From Verrucomicrobiales bacterium (GTDB taxonomy: Bacteria > Verrucomicrobiota > Verrucomicrobiia > Verrucomicrobiales > SLCJ01), in the NCBI GenBank assembly GCA_007125835.1, contig SLCJ01000211.1:1-9649 (forward strand): a stretch of 9,649 nucleotides of DNA, in the 5' to 3' direction. Below the pieces are notes generated by a model. It saw only the letters and a list, made by a program, of their open reading frames with translations, was not told the origin of the DNA and made no database searches. A program made the translations under genes and the position numbers. Positions 1-6,346 of the stretch are shown one piece after another. Numbering within the stretch: the first letter of the stretch is position 1; each line of letters starts with the position of its first letter.

Positions 1-30
1 CGTTGCCGTAGGGTATTGGGTTTGGCAACG
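1..30. repeat. Inverted repeat with 7-bp arms at window edge
   Basis: Bases 1-7 (cgttgcc) are exactly complementary to 24-30 (ggcaacg), with 16 bases between them. It lies just left of the palindrome cluster at 103-272 and may belong to the same repeat-rich zone. No T-run follows on either strand, so it is not an intrinsic terminator. A 7-bp match could be chance in GC-rich DNA. Confidence 0.3.
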
Positions 31-62
31 ATGGAACCGGGGATGATTCGCGTCCCATTGGT

Positions 63-335
63 GTGATTGTATCGACGCGCCAACGGCGCAACAACCCTGT
101 AGCCCAGGGCATCGCCCTGGGGACCATGCGCCCCAAGACACCCCCAGCCCCAACGGGGCGGGACCGAGAGGCGGCGGGTGTTGGGTCGCGCCCCGTTGGG
201 GCTGAATTCATGGACGGGGGCGGTGGTCCCAGGGTGGTGCACCGGGTTACCGGGTCTGGCCCCGTTGGGGCCGATGATGACGCGCGCAAACGGCACAGAG
301 CCGGGGTGTTGTTCCGGGCTCCGGCGTTGGACACC
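63..335. repeat. Cluster of interspersed palindromic repeats (GCCCC/GGGGC type)
   Basis: This non-coding stretch is built from short palindromes. Bases 103-110 and 114-121 form a perfect 8-bp hairpin around a 3-base loop. A 13-base unit, gccccaacggggc, occurs at 147-159, and its reverse complement gccccgttggggc occurs at 190-202 and 259-271; each copy can fold on itself. Translated on the minus strand the units give proline/glycine/asparagine/arginine strings such as 'SPNGARP' and 'GPNGARP'. From general knowledge, such strings are common in spurious ORFs from interspersed repeats of Verrucomicrobiota and Planctomycetota. Several frames are open on both strands because the DNA is GC-rich, but none resembles a real protein. 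The right end of the element is uncertain: it runs up to the hsdM remnant at about 340. Confidence 0.65.
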
Positions 336-341
336 GCAGGT

Positions 342-473
342 GCCGAGGACGATGGGCGAAAATTCGGATGGCTTCAGAGCGGCATCCGCCCAGAGCTTGT
401 TGGCGGCATCCCAGAGGCGCTTTCCGAGGTCGGAATGGGAGTCTTCGGCGCTGGCGGGTTCGGTCCAGTGCAT
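342..473 (-). pseudogene. hsdM: Truncated N-terminus of type I restriction-modification DNA methyltransferase (HsdM)
   Basis: Starting at the ATG at 473 and reading leftwards, 44 codons give a peptide beginning MHWTEPASAEDSHSDLGKRL and containing LWDAANKLW and LKPSEFSPIVLG. This matches the conserved start of the N6-adenine methyltransferase HsdM, which typically reads 'MHW..P...D.....L.KRLWDAAD..RAN..LK..EYS.PVLGLIFLR'. Full HsdM proteins are about 500 residues long and carry a SAM-binding domain and an NPPF catalytic motif; none of that follows. After VLG the family pattern 'LIFLRF' is replaced by TCGVQRRSPE, and the frame runs without a stop through the palindromic repeat cluster to the window edge. 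I read this as a gene cut off near position 342 by repeat insertion or deletion. Several residues already differ from consensus (LWADAA for LRANSG), as expected in a decaying copy. No hsdS or hsdR is visible. Confidence 0.68.
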
Positions 474-524
474 GAGATTGACGAGGAATTGGCGGCGGGT
501 GGGCAGGATGAACGCGACAAGGCC

Positions 525-545
525 GCCCGGAAGACGGAGCCGGGC
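525..545. other. 6-bp hairpin between asnB and the hsdM remnant
   Basis: Arms gcccgg (525-530) and ccgggc (540-545) enclose 9 bases. It lies in the 182-base gap after the asnB stop and upstream of the hsdM remnant. No T-run follows on the minus strand, so it is not a canonical intrinsic terminator for asnB. It might be a factor-dependent end or a remnant of the hsdM leader. Confidence 0.3.
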
Positions 546-605
546 AATCCCGCGTTTCTGTTGTCACCCGTTAGTTGAGACCGCTTTCGCCGTCTTGGAA
601 AGTGG

Positions 606-619
606 AAATGGCGCCATTT
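606..619. other. Perfect 14-bp palindrome downstream of asnB
   Basis: The sequence aaatggcgccattt equals its own reverse complement. It sits 36 bases past the asnB stop codon in non-coding DNA. Perfect palindromes of this size can be binding sites for dimeric regulators or restriction enzymes, but nothing in the sequence assigns a partner. A run of ten C (646-655) lies between it and the asnB stop. Confidence 0.4.
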
Positions 620-655
620 GGCCGGGAACAAATGCCAAAACCGCACCCCCCCCCC

Positions 656-2623
656 TCACGGTTTCCCGCCGCCGATGAATTGGTGGTGGAGGATGTGGAG
701 GCAGAGGAGGTGGTTGAGGAGGGTGTCTTTGCGTACGAGGGAGACGGGATTGGTGTCGGTGCGCCATTCCTGGAGGAAGGTGGCGACTTTGTCGGGCGAG
801 CAGATGCCGGTGCGGGCGACGGCTTCACGAGTGAGGAAGCCGTCGGCCAGTTCGTTGACTTTTGCCTGCTTGAGCGGGTCGGTGTGGGCGGGCGGGGCCA
901 TAAAAGCGAATTTCTCTCGCTTGTAGAGCACTTCGGGGAGCACTCCTTTGACGGCTTCGCGGAGGACGTGTTTTTCGATGTTGCCCTTGATGCGGAGGTG
1001 GGGCGGGACTTGGACGGCGGCGGCGGCGAGGTGGTGGTCGAGGAAGGCGGGGCGCGATTCCATCGAGTTGGCCATGTCGACGCGGTCGCCGCCCCAATTG
1101 AGGATTTGTCCTTCGAGCTGGCATTTGCTCCAAGTGTATTGGGCGATGTCGAGCGGGTGGCGGCCGGCGACCATTTCCGGGCGAATGCGCGAGGCAATTT
1201 CGCCAATCGGGTCGTAGTCGCAGAGGCTGGCGGCGACGTCGTCGTCGAGCAGCGGTATGGCGAGGTCGAGGGTGTCCATCCAGGGTTGGATCCACGAGGG
1301 GGTGAATCCGCAAAGCGATTCCCACGCCGGGTGGGTGCGCTTGGTTTCGGCGAGGATGGCCCCCTTGAACAGACTGTTGGATTTCTCGAGAGCGGCCTGG
1401 TAGGAGGCGCGGATTTCGGGCGGTTCGTGCGAGATGCCGTGGAGGAACATGTCGCGCTTGAAGGCCGGGTAGCCGGCGAACAGCTCGTCCGCACCCTCGC
1501 CGGTGACGACGCAGCGGTAGCCGGAATCCCACACCCGTTTTGACATCAGGTTCTTGGCGACACCGAGGGTGTTGTAGAATGTGCGCTCGGCGTGCCAGAC
1601 GGTGCGGATGTAGTTTTCGCCGTAGAGGTCGGCGGCCCTGAGGTGGATCACTTCCTGATCGGCCTTCATCGATTCGGCCATTTCACGGGCGATGGGGGCC
1701 TCGTCGTATTGATCGTCGTCGAAGGAAATGGTGTAGGCTTTCACCGGGCTTTGCATGGCTCCGGTGGCGAGGCCGAGGATACAGCAGGAATCGATGCCGC
1801 CGGAGAGGTAGGAGCCGACCGGCACGTCGGCTTCGAGACGCAGGACGATGGCGTCGATCAGCTCGGCACGGACGCGTTCGACGTGTTCCTGTTCGTCGTG
1901 GTCGCGGTGGTGTTCCTCTTCCTGGGGGAAGTCGTAGTCCCAGTAGCGATGCTGGGTGATGTCGAGGCGTCCGCCGCGTTTGCGGACGCGCAGGAAGCAG
2001 CCGGGATCGAGCGAGATGATATTTTTGAAAGCGCTCATACCGGGGGCGATTGTCTGCATCAACTGGTGCAGCGCGGCCCGGGGGTCGAGTTCGACAGGCA
2101 CGTCCGGGTGGGCGGCGAGGGCCTTGACTTCGGAGCCGTAGTACAAGGTTTTGCCGTCGCCGGAGAGGTGGTAGAAAAGCGGGCGCACGCCAAAGCGATC
2201 GCGCAGCAGGATCAACTCGTCTTTCTCGCGGTCGTAGAGGGCGAAGGCAAATTCGCCGCGCAGGTGGGTGGTGAAATCGAGCCCGTGTTTGCGGTAGAGG
2301 CCGATGGCAATTTCGGAATCGCTCTTGCTGCGAAAGCGGTCGCCTTCGGCCATCAGCGTCGAGCGGTGGCGTTTGAAATCGTAGAATTCGCCGTTGGTGG
2401 TGAGCACATAGCGGTTGTCCACCGCATGCAGGGGTTGGCACCCGCCTTCAAGGTCGTTGATCGACAGCCGCGTGTGCCCGAGGGCGATACCGTTGGCGAG
2501 GTCGAGGAAATGTCCCTGGCCGTCGGGCCCGCGGTGGCGGATTTCGTGGAGCATTTTCTCCAACGAAAAGGGCGCGTGTTCAGGGAGGGGGGAAGCAGAG
2601 AAAAATCCAGCAATGCCGCACAT
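656..2623 (-). CDS. asnB: Asparagine synthetase, glutamine-hydrolysing (AsnB type)
   Basis: This cytoplasmic enzyme makes asparagine from aspartate and ATP, using ammonia released from glutamine. The protein has 655 residues. The N-terminal class II glutamine amidotransferase domain (about 1-210) begins MCGIAGF, so after removal of Met the nucleophile is Cys2, which fixes the start codon. It continues with RHRGPDG (29-35), NGEFYDF (77-83) and RDRFGVRPLFY (141-151). The C-terminal synthetase domain has the ATP-pyrophosphatase loop SGGIDS (274-279), TGEGADELFAGY (374-385), DRVDMANSMESRPAFLDHHL (513-532) and KREKFAF (568-574). All expected active-site motifs are present, so it should be active. 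It is about 100 residues longer than E. coli AsnB (554), resembling the longer AsnB-like class that includes some pathway-specific amidotransferases. It is the last gene of the minus-strand series, 270 bases after the carbamoyltransferase, so it may have its own promoter. The ATG is preceded by an A/T-rich stretch without a clear Shine-Dalgarno site. Confidence 0.95.
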   Translation of the reverse strand: MCGIAGFFSASPLPEHAPFSLEKMLHEIRHRGPDGQGHFLDLANGIALGHTRLSINDLEGGCQPLHAVDNRYVLTTNGEFYDFKRHRSTLMAEGDRFRSKSDSEIAIGLYRKHGLDFTTHLRGEFAFALYDREKDELILLRDRFGVRPLFYHLSGDGKTLYYGSEVKALAAHPDVPVELDPRAALHQLMQTIAPGMSAFKNIISLDPGCFLRVRKRGGRLDITQHRYWDYDFPQEEEHHRDHDEQEHVERVRAELIDAIVLRLEADVPVGSYLSGGIDSCCILGLATGAMQSPVKAYTISFDDDQYDEAPIAREMAESMKADQEVIHLRAADLYGENYIRTVWHAERTFYNTLGVAKNLMSKRVWDSGYRCVVTGEGADELFAGYPAFKRDMFLHGISHEPPEIRASYQAALEKSNSLFKGAILAETKRTHPAWESLCGFTPSWIQPWMDTLDLAIPLLDDDVAASLCDYDPIGEIASRIRPEMVAGRHPLDIAQYTWSKCQLEGQILNWGGDRVDMANSMESRPAFLDHHLAAAAVQVPPHLRIKGNIEKHVLREAVKGVLPEVLYKREKFAFMAPPAHTDPLKQAKVNELADGFLTREAVARTGICSPDKVATFLQEWRTDTNPVSLVRKDTLLNHLLCLHILHHQFIGGGKP

Positions 2624-2893
2624 GGGAAATAAGTTTTAAGTTCTGAATTAGGAGTTTAGAGTGATTTAAGCCGACAAGTCGGATCCGCCCTATCGGTCTG
2701 ATCGATACAACGGGGCTTGGAGATAAGTTTGGAATTTTGAGTTCAGAAAGGTGAGAATTGATGCTAAAGGGGCGAGTATGAATGAGAGAACTAAGGCGCT
2801 GAGGGAGAGGTTGATGAATGGAATGAAGAACACGAAGGCGAAAACTGAAGATCGAACAGCATAACAAAACTCCAAACTCTGCATTCCAAACTT
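2624..2893. repeat. AT-richer intergenic region with interspersed-repeat features
   Basis: This 270-base gap between the carbamoyltransferase and asnB is clearly more AT-rich than the flanking genes. It contains a ccgac-aa-gtcgg hairpin (about 2672-2683) and a tatcg...cgata inverted pair just to its right. Imperfect inverted copies of a 'gtttggaat..gagtt' word occur near 2727 and 2866-2892. Such segments resemble mobile intergenic repeats of Verrucomicrobiota, judged only from their look. A 64-codon hydrophobic frame on the minus strand (2690-2884) has codon usage unlike the neighbouring genes and is not called. The region must hold any separate asnB promoter, but no convincing -35/-10 pair was found. 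Confidence 0.45.
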
Positions 2894-3973
2894 TTATACA
2901 CCCGGCAATCGGTCGAGGCGGTCGAGTACGGCCATGAGCAGAGCCTGGCGGACGAAAACGGCACCGTGGGCTTGGGAGAAGTAGAGGTTGTGGGGCGTTT
3001 TGTCCAGTGAAGTGTCGAGTTCGTCGAGGCGGGCGAGCGGGTGAAGGATGACGGCTTCGGGTTTGAGTGGCGAGGAAGAGTCGAGTTTGTAGCGGGAGTC
3101 GAGTGTGCGGTAGGAATCGCCGAGGAAGGCGATGGAATTCATGTAGATCACGTCGAGCTGCGGCAGGAATTCGCGGACGTCGTTGCTGACGCAGTAGTCG
3201 ATGCCGGCTTCGGCGAGATCCTTCGTGACATCCTCGCCGAAGGGGTCGGCCATTTCCGAGATGACGGTGACTCTGGCGATGTGGTCCTTGAAGAGCAGGG
3301 CCATGAGCAGGAAGGATTTCACGGCGCGCATGGATCCGGGCGTGCCGAGGATGCCAAGGTGGAGTTTCGGGGCTGTTCCTGAGCGCGGCGCGGCCAGCTC
3401 GGGTCGCCATTTGAGCAGGGCATACCAATCGGCGAGAGCCTGGGTGGGGTGTTCGCCCGAGCCGTTGCCGGCGTTGATCAGCGGCACCCGCAGGTTTTCC
3501 AAGATGCGCTCGGGGCTGTCGGTGTCGGTGTGGCGCATGATAACCAGGTCGCAGTAGGCATTGAACATTTCGCCGATGTCCTGCAGCGACTCGCCCTTGG
3601 CCTGGCCTGTTACGGTGCCGTCCGGGATGGAGATGACCTTGCCGTCGAGGCGCAGCACGGCGCTTTCGAACGAGATGCGCGTGCGGGTGGAGGCCTCGAA
3701 GAAAGCGGTAACGGCGATCTTGCCGTCGAGCGGGTGGTAGGGGGCGATCTCGATTTTTTCGAGGATGGCTGCCAGCTTGGACAGCTCGCAAACCGAGCGG
3801 CTGTCGAATTCGCGGGCGGAGAGGATGGATCTCCCCTTAAGCTGAGCAAGCCATTCCAGATCGGGCGGCGTTTCAGCAAAGAGCCCCCCGGGTTCCGGGT
3901 GGGTTGCGTCAGATCCTTCCGGCGGTTCTAGAAACGGGGTGGCTGGATTCGGGTCGAGTTTGTCCGAGTTCAT
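2894..3973 (-). CDS. pyrB: Aspartate carbamoyltransferase-like enzyme with altered acceptor site
   Basis: This belongs to the aspartate/ornithine carbamoyltransferase family, which moves a carbamoyl group from carbamoyl phosphate to an amino acceptor; with aspartate this is step two of pyrimidine synthesis. From the ATG at 3973 the protein has 359 residues, against 311 for E. coli PyrB, because of a proline-rich tail of about 45 residues before LKGRSILSAREF. The carbamoyl-phosphate site is complete: FFEASTRTR (91-99), Lys126 in the QAKGE loop, Arg147-His148, HPTQ (175-178), and Arg216 matching E. coli Arg167. HPLAR (311-315) and DKTPHNLYFSQA (324-335) confirm that it is ATCase-like rather than OTCase-like. 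However, YMTRVQ of E. coli (Arg229 and Gln231 hold aspartate) reads YMNSIA here (277-282). The acceptor may therefore not be aspartate, or it is bound differently. The frame remains open upstream to 4129, but that stretch overlaps a better gene and is low-complexity serine-rich, so the start at 3973 is preferred. Confidence 0.88.
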   Translation of the reverse strand: MNSDKLDPNPATPFLEPPEGSDATHPEPGGLFAETPPDLEWLAQLKGRSILSAREFDSRSVCELSKLAAILEKIEIAPYHPLDGKIAVTAFFEASTRTRISFESAVLRLDGKVISIPDGTVTGQAKGESLQDIGEMFNAYCDLVIMRHTDTDSPERILENLRVPLINAGNGSGEHPTQALADWYALLKWRPELAAPRSGTAPKLHLGILGTPGSMRAVKSFLLMALLFKDHIARVTVISEMADPFGEDVTKDLAEAGIDYCVSNDVREFLPQLDVIYMNSIAFLGDSYRTLDSRYKLDSSSPLKPEAVILHPLARLDELDTSLDKTPHNLYFSQAHGAVFVRQALLMAVLDRLDRLPGV

Positions 3974-4013
3974 GGGATGATGGAGGGGAACAGAGGTCGT
4001 GGACGCGGGCGGC

Positions 4014-4133
4014 TTACCACAGGCGGCGGCCCAGGGTGTCGCCGATGAGGAGGATGACGAGAACGAGGAACCCGGCACCCGTCCACACGAGCGCGCCGGT
4101 GATGAGGATCTGAAGGAAGGAGTCGGCAAACAT
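4014..4133 (-). CDS. 39-residue single-helix membrane protein, probable symporter accessory protein
   Basis: The ATG at 4133 opens a 39-codon frame ending in TAA at 4014. The product begins MFADSFLQILITGALVWTGA and continues GFLVLVILLIGDTLGRRLW. Residues about 7-31 form one uninterrupted hydrophobic helix, followed by a short tail with two arginines, so it should sit in the inner membrane with the basic end inside. About 34 of 38 codons after the start end in G or C, as in the neighbouring genes, which is a strong sign of real coding in a stretch this short. The gene fills exactly the space between the symporter (26-base gap) and the carbamoyltransferase (40-base gap) on the same strand. Small membrane partners of sodium symporters are known in other families (MetS with MetP, YhdT with PanF), and the position suggests the same role. 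I do not recognise a named family. No Shine-Dalgarno site is evident. Confidence 0.72.
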   Translation of the reverse strand: MFADSFLQILITGALVWTGAGFLVLVILLIGDTLGRRLW

Positions 4134-4159
4134 GGCTTGGGATGGTCGAGTGAGCAGGT

Positions 4160-5596
4160 TCAGTCCTTTTGCAGGTGTTTCCAATCAAAGGCGGGCGCCG
4201 GCGCGAAACGCCCGGCCACCGTGATTGCCATCGATACGGCAACGCTCACCAGCGAGGCGGTGAACCAGCCGATTTTGAAATAGGCGATCAGCCCGGTGGC
4301 GCTGCCCAAGACCATCGCGACTATGATGAATCCGCGGTTCACCTTCTGCCAATAGAGGCCGGCGATGACCGGCCAGATCACACTGGCGACCAGCGGGCCG
4401 GAGAGGAACAGCGCGTGCTGCAGCGGCCAGCGCGGCAGCGCGAGCAACCAGGCGATGAGGCCGATGGCGGCGATGGCCAGTTTACCAAAGCGGCGGATGC
4501 GCGCATCGCTGAGCGTGCGCCCGCGATGGACGATTTTCTCATAGCCATCGCGGGTGGCGAGGTCGGAGGTGGCGGCGAGCAGCGAGTCGATGCTCGAGGC
4601 GATGGCACAGAACAACACGACGAAAATCAGAATGCCCGCAAAGGTGCCCGCCCCGGCCATCACCTGCGAGGCGACCAGCGGACCGGTCATGTTTTCCTGC
4701 GGGATGTTGATTTCCAGCACGCCGGCAGAGAGGGCGACGAAACCGGCGGCGATCGGGATCGGGAACCACAGCAGCCCGGCGAGGAAAAACGCCTTGGGCG
4801 CGACGCGGCGGCGCATCGCAAACACCCGCGACCACCATACGTTGTTGTGAAACACCTCGCCGAATCCAAAGAACATGTTATTAAACACCGCCAGCAGGGC
4901 CACCGGCATGAAAAGGGCGATCAGCTCGGGCTGCTCGACCCGCAGGTGTCCGGCCATTTCCGGAATGGTGGTCTGGGTGAGCACAGTGGCGCCGATAATC
5001 ACGATGCCCGCGAGGATGAGCAGGCTCTGCACGAAGTCGGTGCCAATCACCGCGAACAGCCCGCCGAACAGCGTATAAAGAATGCACACGGCGAGAATGA
5101 CGGTGAGTCCGGTGAGGTAGGGAATGCCGGACAGCGCCTCGACCAATTCACCGCCGGCGATGGCCATGGTTACCAGCCAGGCCATCGAGTAGAGCAGGGA
5201 GATGGTGAGAAACAGCAACCAGGCGGTGTGGCCGAAGCGCAGGCGGAAAAAGTCGCCGCTGGTGAATCCCTTGGGCAGAAGGCGGTGGATGCGGAAGGCC
5301 ATCGGCGCGAAAAGCATCAAGCCAAAGCTGGCGGTGGCGTAGGCGAGCATGCCCCACACGCCCTGTTTCAGAGCAAACACCGGGGCCAGCATCGTCGTGT
5401 TCGATGTGATCCAGGTGGCCATCGCGGTAGCGGTGCCCAGGGCGAGGCCGACATTGCGCCCGGCCAGCATAAACCCCTCTGCATCGCGGGCGCGGCGACC
5501 CCACCACATACCCAGCGCCACCCACAGCACGCCGAAAATCACCAGCAGCCACAGGCCGGTTTGCGGAGTAAGGACATGGCTTTGGTGAGTGGTCAT
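4160..5596 (-). CDS. Sodium/solute symporter family (SSS) transporter
   Basis: This is an inner-membrane secondary transporter of 478 residues with about 13 hydrophobic segments, the usual count for the SSS group of the LeuT fold, which imports a solute with Na+. Family marks include GFMLAGRNVG (41-50) after the first helix, ATWITSNTTMLAP in the discontinuous helix (60-72), YTLFGGLFAVIGTDFVQ (174-190) and SSIDSLLAATSD (334-345), the region that forms the Na2 sodium site. NNVWWSRVFAMR (251-262) is reminiscent of the urea-type DUR3 branch, but sequence alone does not fix the substrate. The ATG overlaps the stop of the upstream FN3 gene in an ATGA, which indicates translational coupling. Downstream come the 39-residue membrane protein and the carbamoyltransferase. 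Urea, an amino acid, a ureido compound or a pyrimidine-related molecule are all possible cargoes given those neighbours; this is inference. Confidence 0.93.
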   Translation of the reverse strand: MTTHQSHVLTPQTGLWLLVIFGVLWVALGMWWGRRARDAEGFMLAGRNVGLALGTATAMATWITSNTTMLAPVFALKQGVWGMLAYATASFGLMLFAPMAFRIHRLLPKGFTSGDFFRLRFGHTAWLLFLTISLLYSMAWLVTMAIAGGELVEALSGIPYLTGLTVILAVCILYTLFGGLFAVIGTDFVQSLLILAGIVIIGATVLTQTTIPEMAGHLRVEQPELIALFMPVALLAVFNNMFFGFGEVFHNNVWWSRVFAMRRRVAPKAFFLAGLLWFPIPIAAGFVALSAGVLEINIPQENMTGPLVASQVMAGAGTFAGILIFVVLFCAIASSIDSLLAATSDLATRDGYEKIVHRGRTLSDARIRRFGKLAIAAIGLIAWLLALPRWPLQHALFLSGPLVASVIWPVIAGLYWQKVNRGFIIVAMVLGSATGLIAYFKIGWFTASLVSVAVSMAITVAGRFAPAPAFDWKHLQKD

Positions 5597-6024
5597 GATC
5601 CGGGTGGGGTGGTTCCGGCCTCCGGCTCGCGCCGCAATTGACGCCAGTGGCCGATGAAAAGCGTGGAGAGGGTGGCGACAAACACGATGCCGCCGATGAC
5701 AAGCAGGAGGATCACGCGCCCGCGCTCCATGAATTCAACCGTAACCGCCACCGATTCCGACCACGGCCCGGCGGGGTCTCCGGCCTCGTCAAGCGCGCGC
5801 ACGCGAAAGTGATGGGTCGCCTCGGGTAGCCCGGTGAGCACCGAGCCGGTGTCGGCCCCGCGGTAGCGGATCCTCACCGATTCGCCGTCGAAGCCGGGCG
5901 TGTCGCTTTGTTGCAATTCGAAGGCGGATGCAGTGGCCTCCTCGCCGACGGGAGCCCAGCGCAGCGTGGCCACACCTTCCTGATTCTCCACTTTCGTGCC
6001 TGGCTCAGGTGTGGTGAAGCCCAC
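5593..6024 (-). CDS. FN3-domain protein with C-terminal membrane anchor
   Basis: The called frame of 143 residues starts at GTG 6024, which has a GGGGA-like element just upstream. Residues about 3-97 form a fibronectin type III domain: PEPGTKV, the strand VATLRWAPV, and the typical end LTGLPEATHHFRVRALDEAG followed by PAGPWSESVAVTV. Residues about 104-123 (VILLLVIGGIVFVATLSTLF) are one membrane helix, followed by a short basic tail (HWRQLRREPE). FN3 domains usually lie outside the cytoplasm, which calls for a signal peptide. The same frame upstream of 6024 does encode one (positions 6114-6049: PSSRFIASFLWIAVLCGGAC with an A-C-A cleavage site), but it has no ATG, GTG or TTG in place; see findings. 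The gene heads a tight series, its stop overlapping the symporter start by 4 bases, so it is probably a partner of that transporter. The family is not recognised beyond FN3. Confidence 0.8.
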   Translation of the reverse strand: MGFTTPEPGTKVENQEGVATLRWAPVGEEATASAFELQQSDTPGFDGESVRIRYRGADTGSVLTGLPEATHHFRVRALDEAGDPAGPWSESVAVTVEFMERGRVILLLVIGGIVFVATLSTLFIGHWRQLRREPEAGTTPPGS

Positions 6025-6129
6025 TTCAATCCCCGGGGCACCGGTTCCCGCGCACGCCCCGCCACATAAGACGGCGATCCACAGGAAAGAGGCAATGAAA
6101 CGGGAAGATGGGATGGTGCTTGAACTTAT

Positions 6130-6317
6130 GATTTACGGCGGCCGCTGCCTTGAGCGGCCAACGGACGAAGGAACCTCCACTTCGGGAGCCTCCGCCGCAT
6201 ACCGGGGATTTCTTTGAGGATCAAATAACCATGGCCCGCCGTCGGATCAAGAGAAAATTCCGCGAGAGTTTCCGGCCAGCGGCGGACTGGTTGGTTTTTC
6301 AAACCTTCACAAAAGGA
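6130..6317. other. Divergent intergenic region between FN3 operon and PEP-CTERM gene
   Basis: Together with the promoter region this makes about 300 bases without a firm gene. Bases 6140-6146 and 6153-6159 form a 7-bp GC-rich hairpin (ggccgct/agcggcc, 6-base loop) in what should be the leader of the minus-strand operon. A weak minus-strand promoter candidate reads TTGATC, 17 bases, TATGCG around 6225-6196; it is too poor to call. On the plus strand a frame from ATG 6231 runs without stops into the PEP-CTERM gene, but the promoter of that gene lies inside it, so it is probably not translated. Confidence 0.4.
6140..6159. other. 7-bp GC-rich hairpin in the leader of the FN3-symporter operon
   Basis: Arms ggccgct and agcggcc pair perfectly around gccttg. 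On the minus strand it lies about 25 bases before the end of the open frame that encodes the putative FN3 signal peptide. It could shape the operon's leader RNA. No T-run follows on either strand, so it is not an intrinsic terminator. Confidence 0.35.
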
Positions 6318-6346
6318 TTCACTCCGGGCGCGGGATTCGGTATTAT
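6318..6346 (+). promoter_or_regulatory. Sigma70-like promoter of the PEP-CTERM gene
   Basis: TTCACT (6318-6323, 4 of 6 to the -35 consensus) and TATTAT (6341-6346, 5 of 6 to the -10 consensus) are separated by exactly 17 bases. The start of transcription would fall near 6353, giving a leader of about 80 bases before ATG 6432. It is the best promoter match noticed in the window. Confidence 0.6.

Noticed and set aside
1592..2632. 346-codon plus-strand frame antisense to asnB, and a similar long frame at 575-1543
   Set aside because: They are mirror frames of a clear asnB gene in GC-rich DNA, with valine/glutamate/glycine-rich translations and no family features.
2690..2884. 64-residue hydrophobic minus-strand frame between the carbamoyltransferase and asnB genes
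   Set aside because: Its codon use is AT-rich and unlike its neighbours, it overlaps repeat-like sequence, and its hydrophobicity follows from pyrimidine-rich DNA.
3974..4129. N-terminal extension of the carbamoyltransferase frame to an upstream start at 4129
   Set aside because: The added residues are serine-rich low-complexity sequence unlike the family, and they overlap the 39-residue membrane protein, which has better coding signs. ATG 3973 gives a more normal protein.
4169..5641. 490-codon plus-strand frame antisense to the symporter
   Set aside because: The translation is rich in Gly, Gln, His and Glu, the usual mirror of a hydrophobic membrane protein gene, and has no domain.
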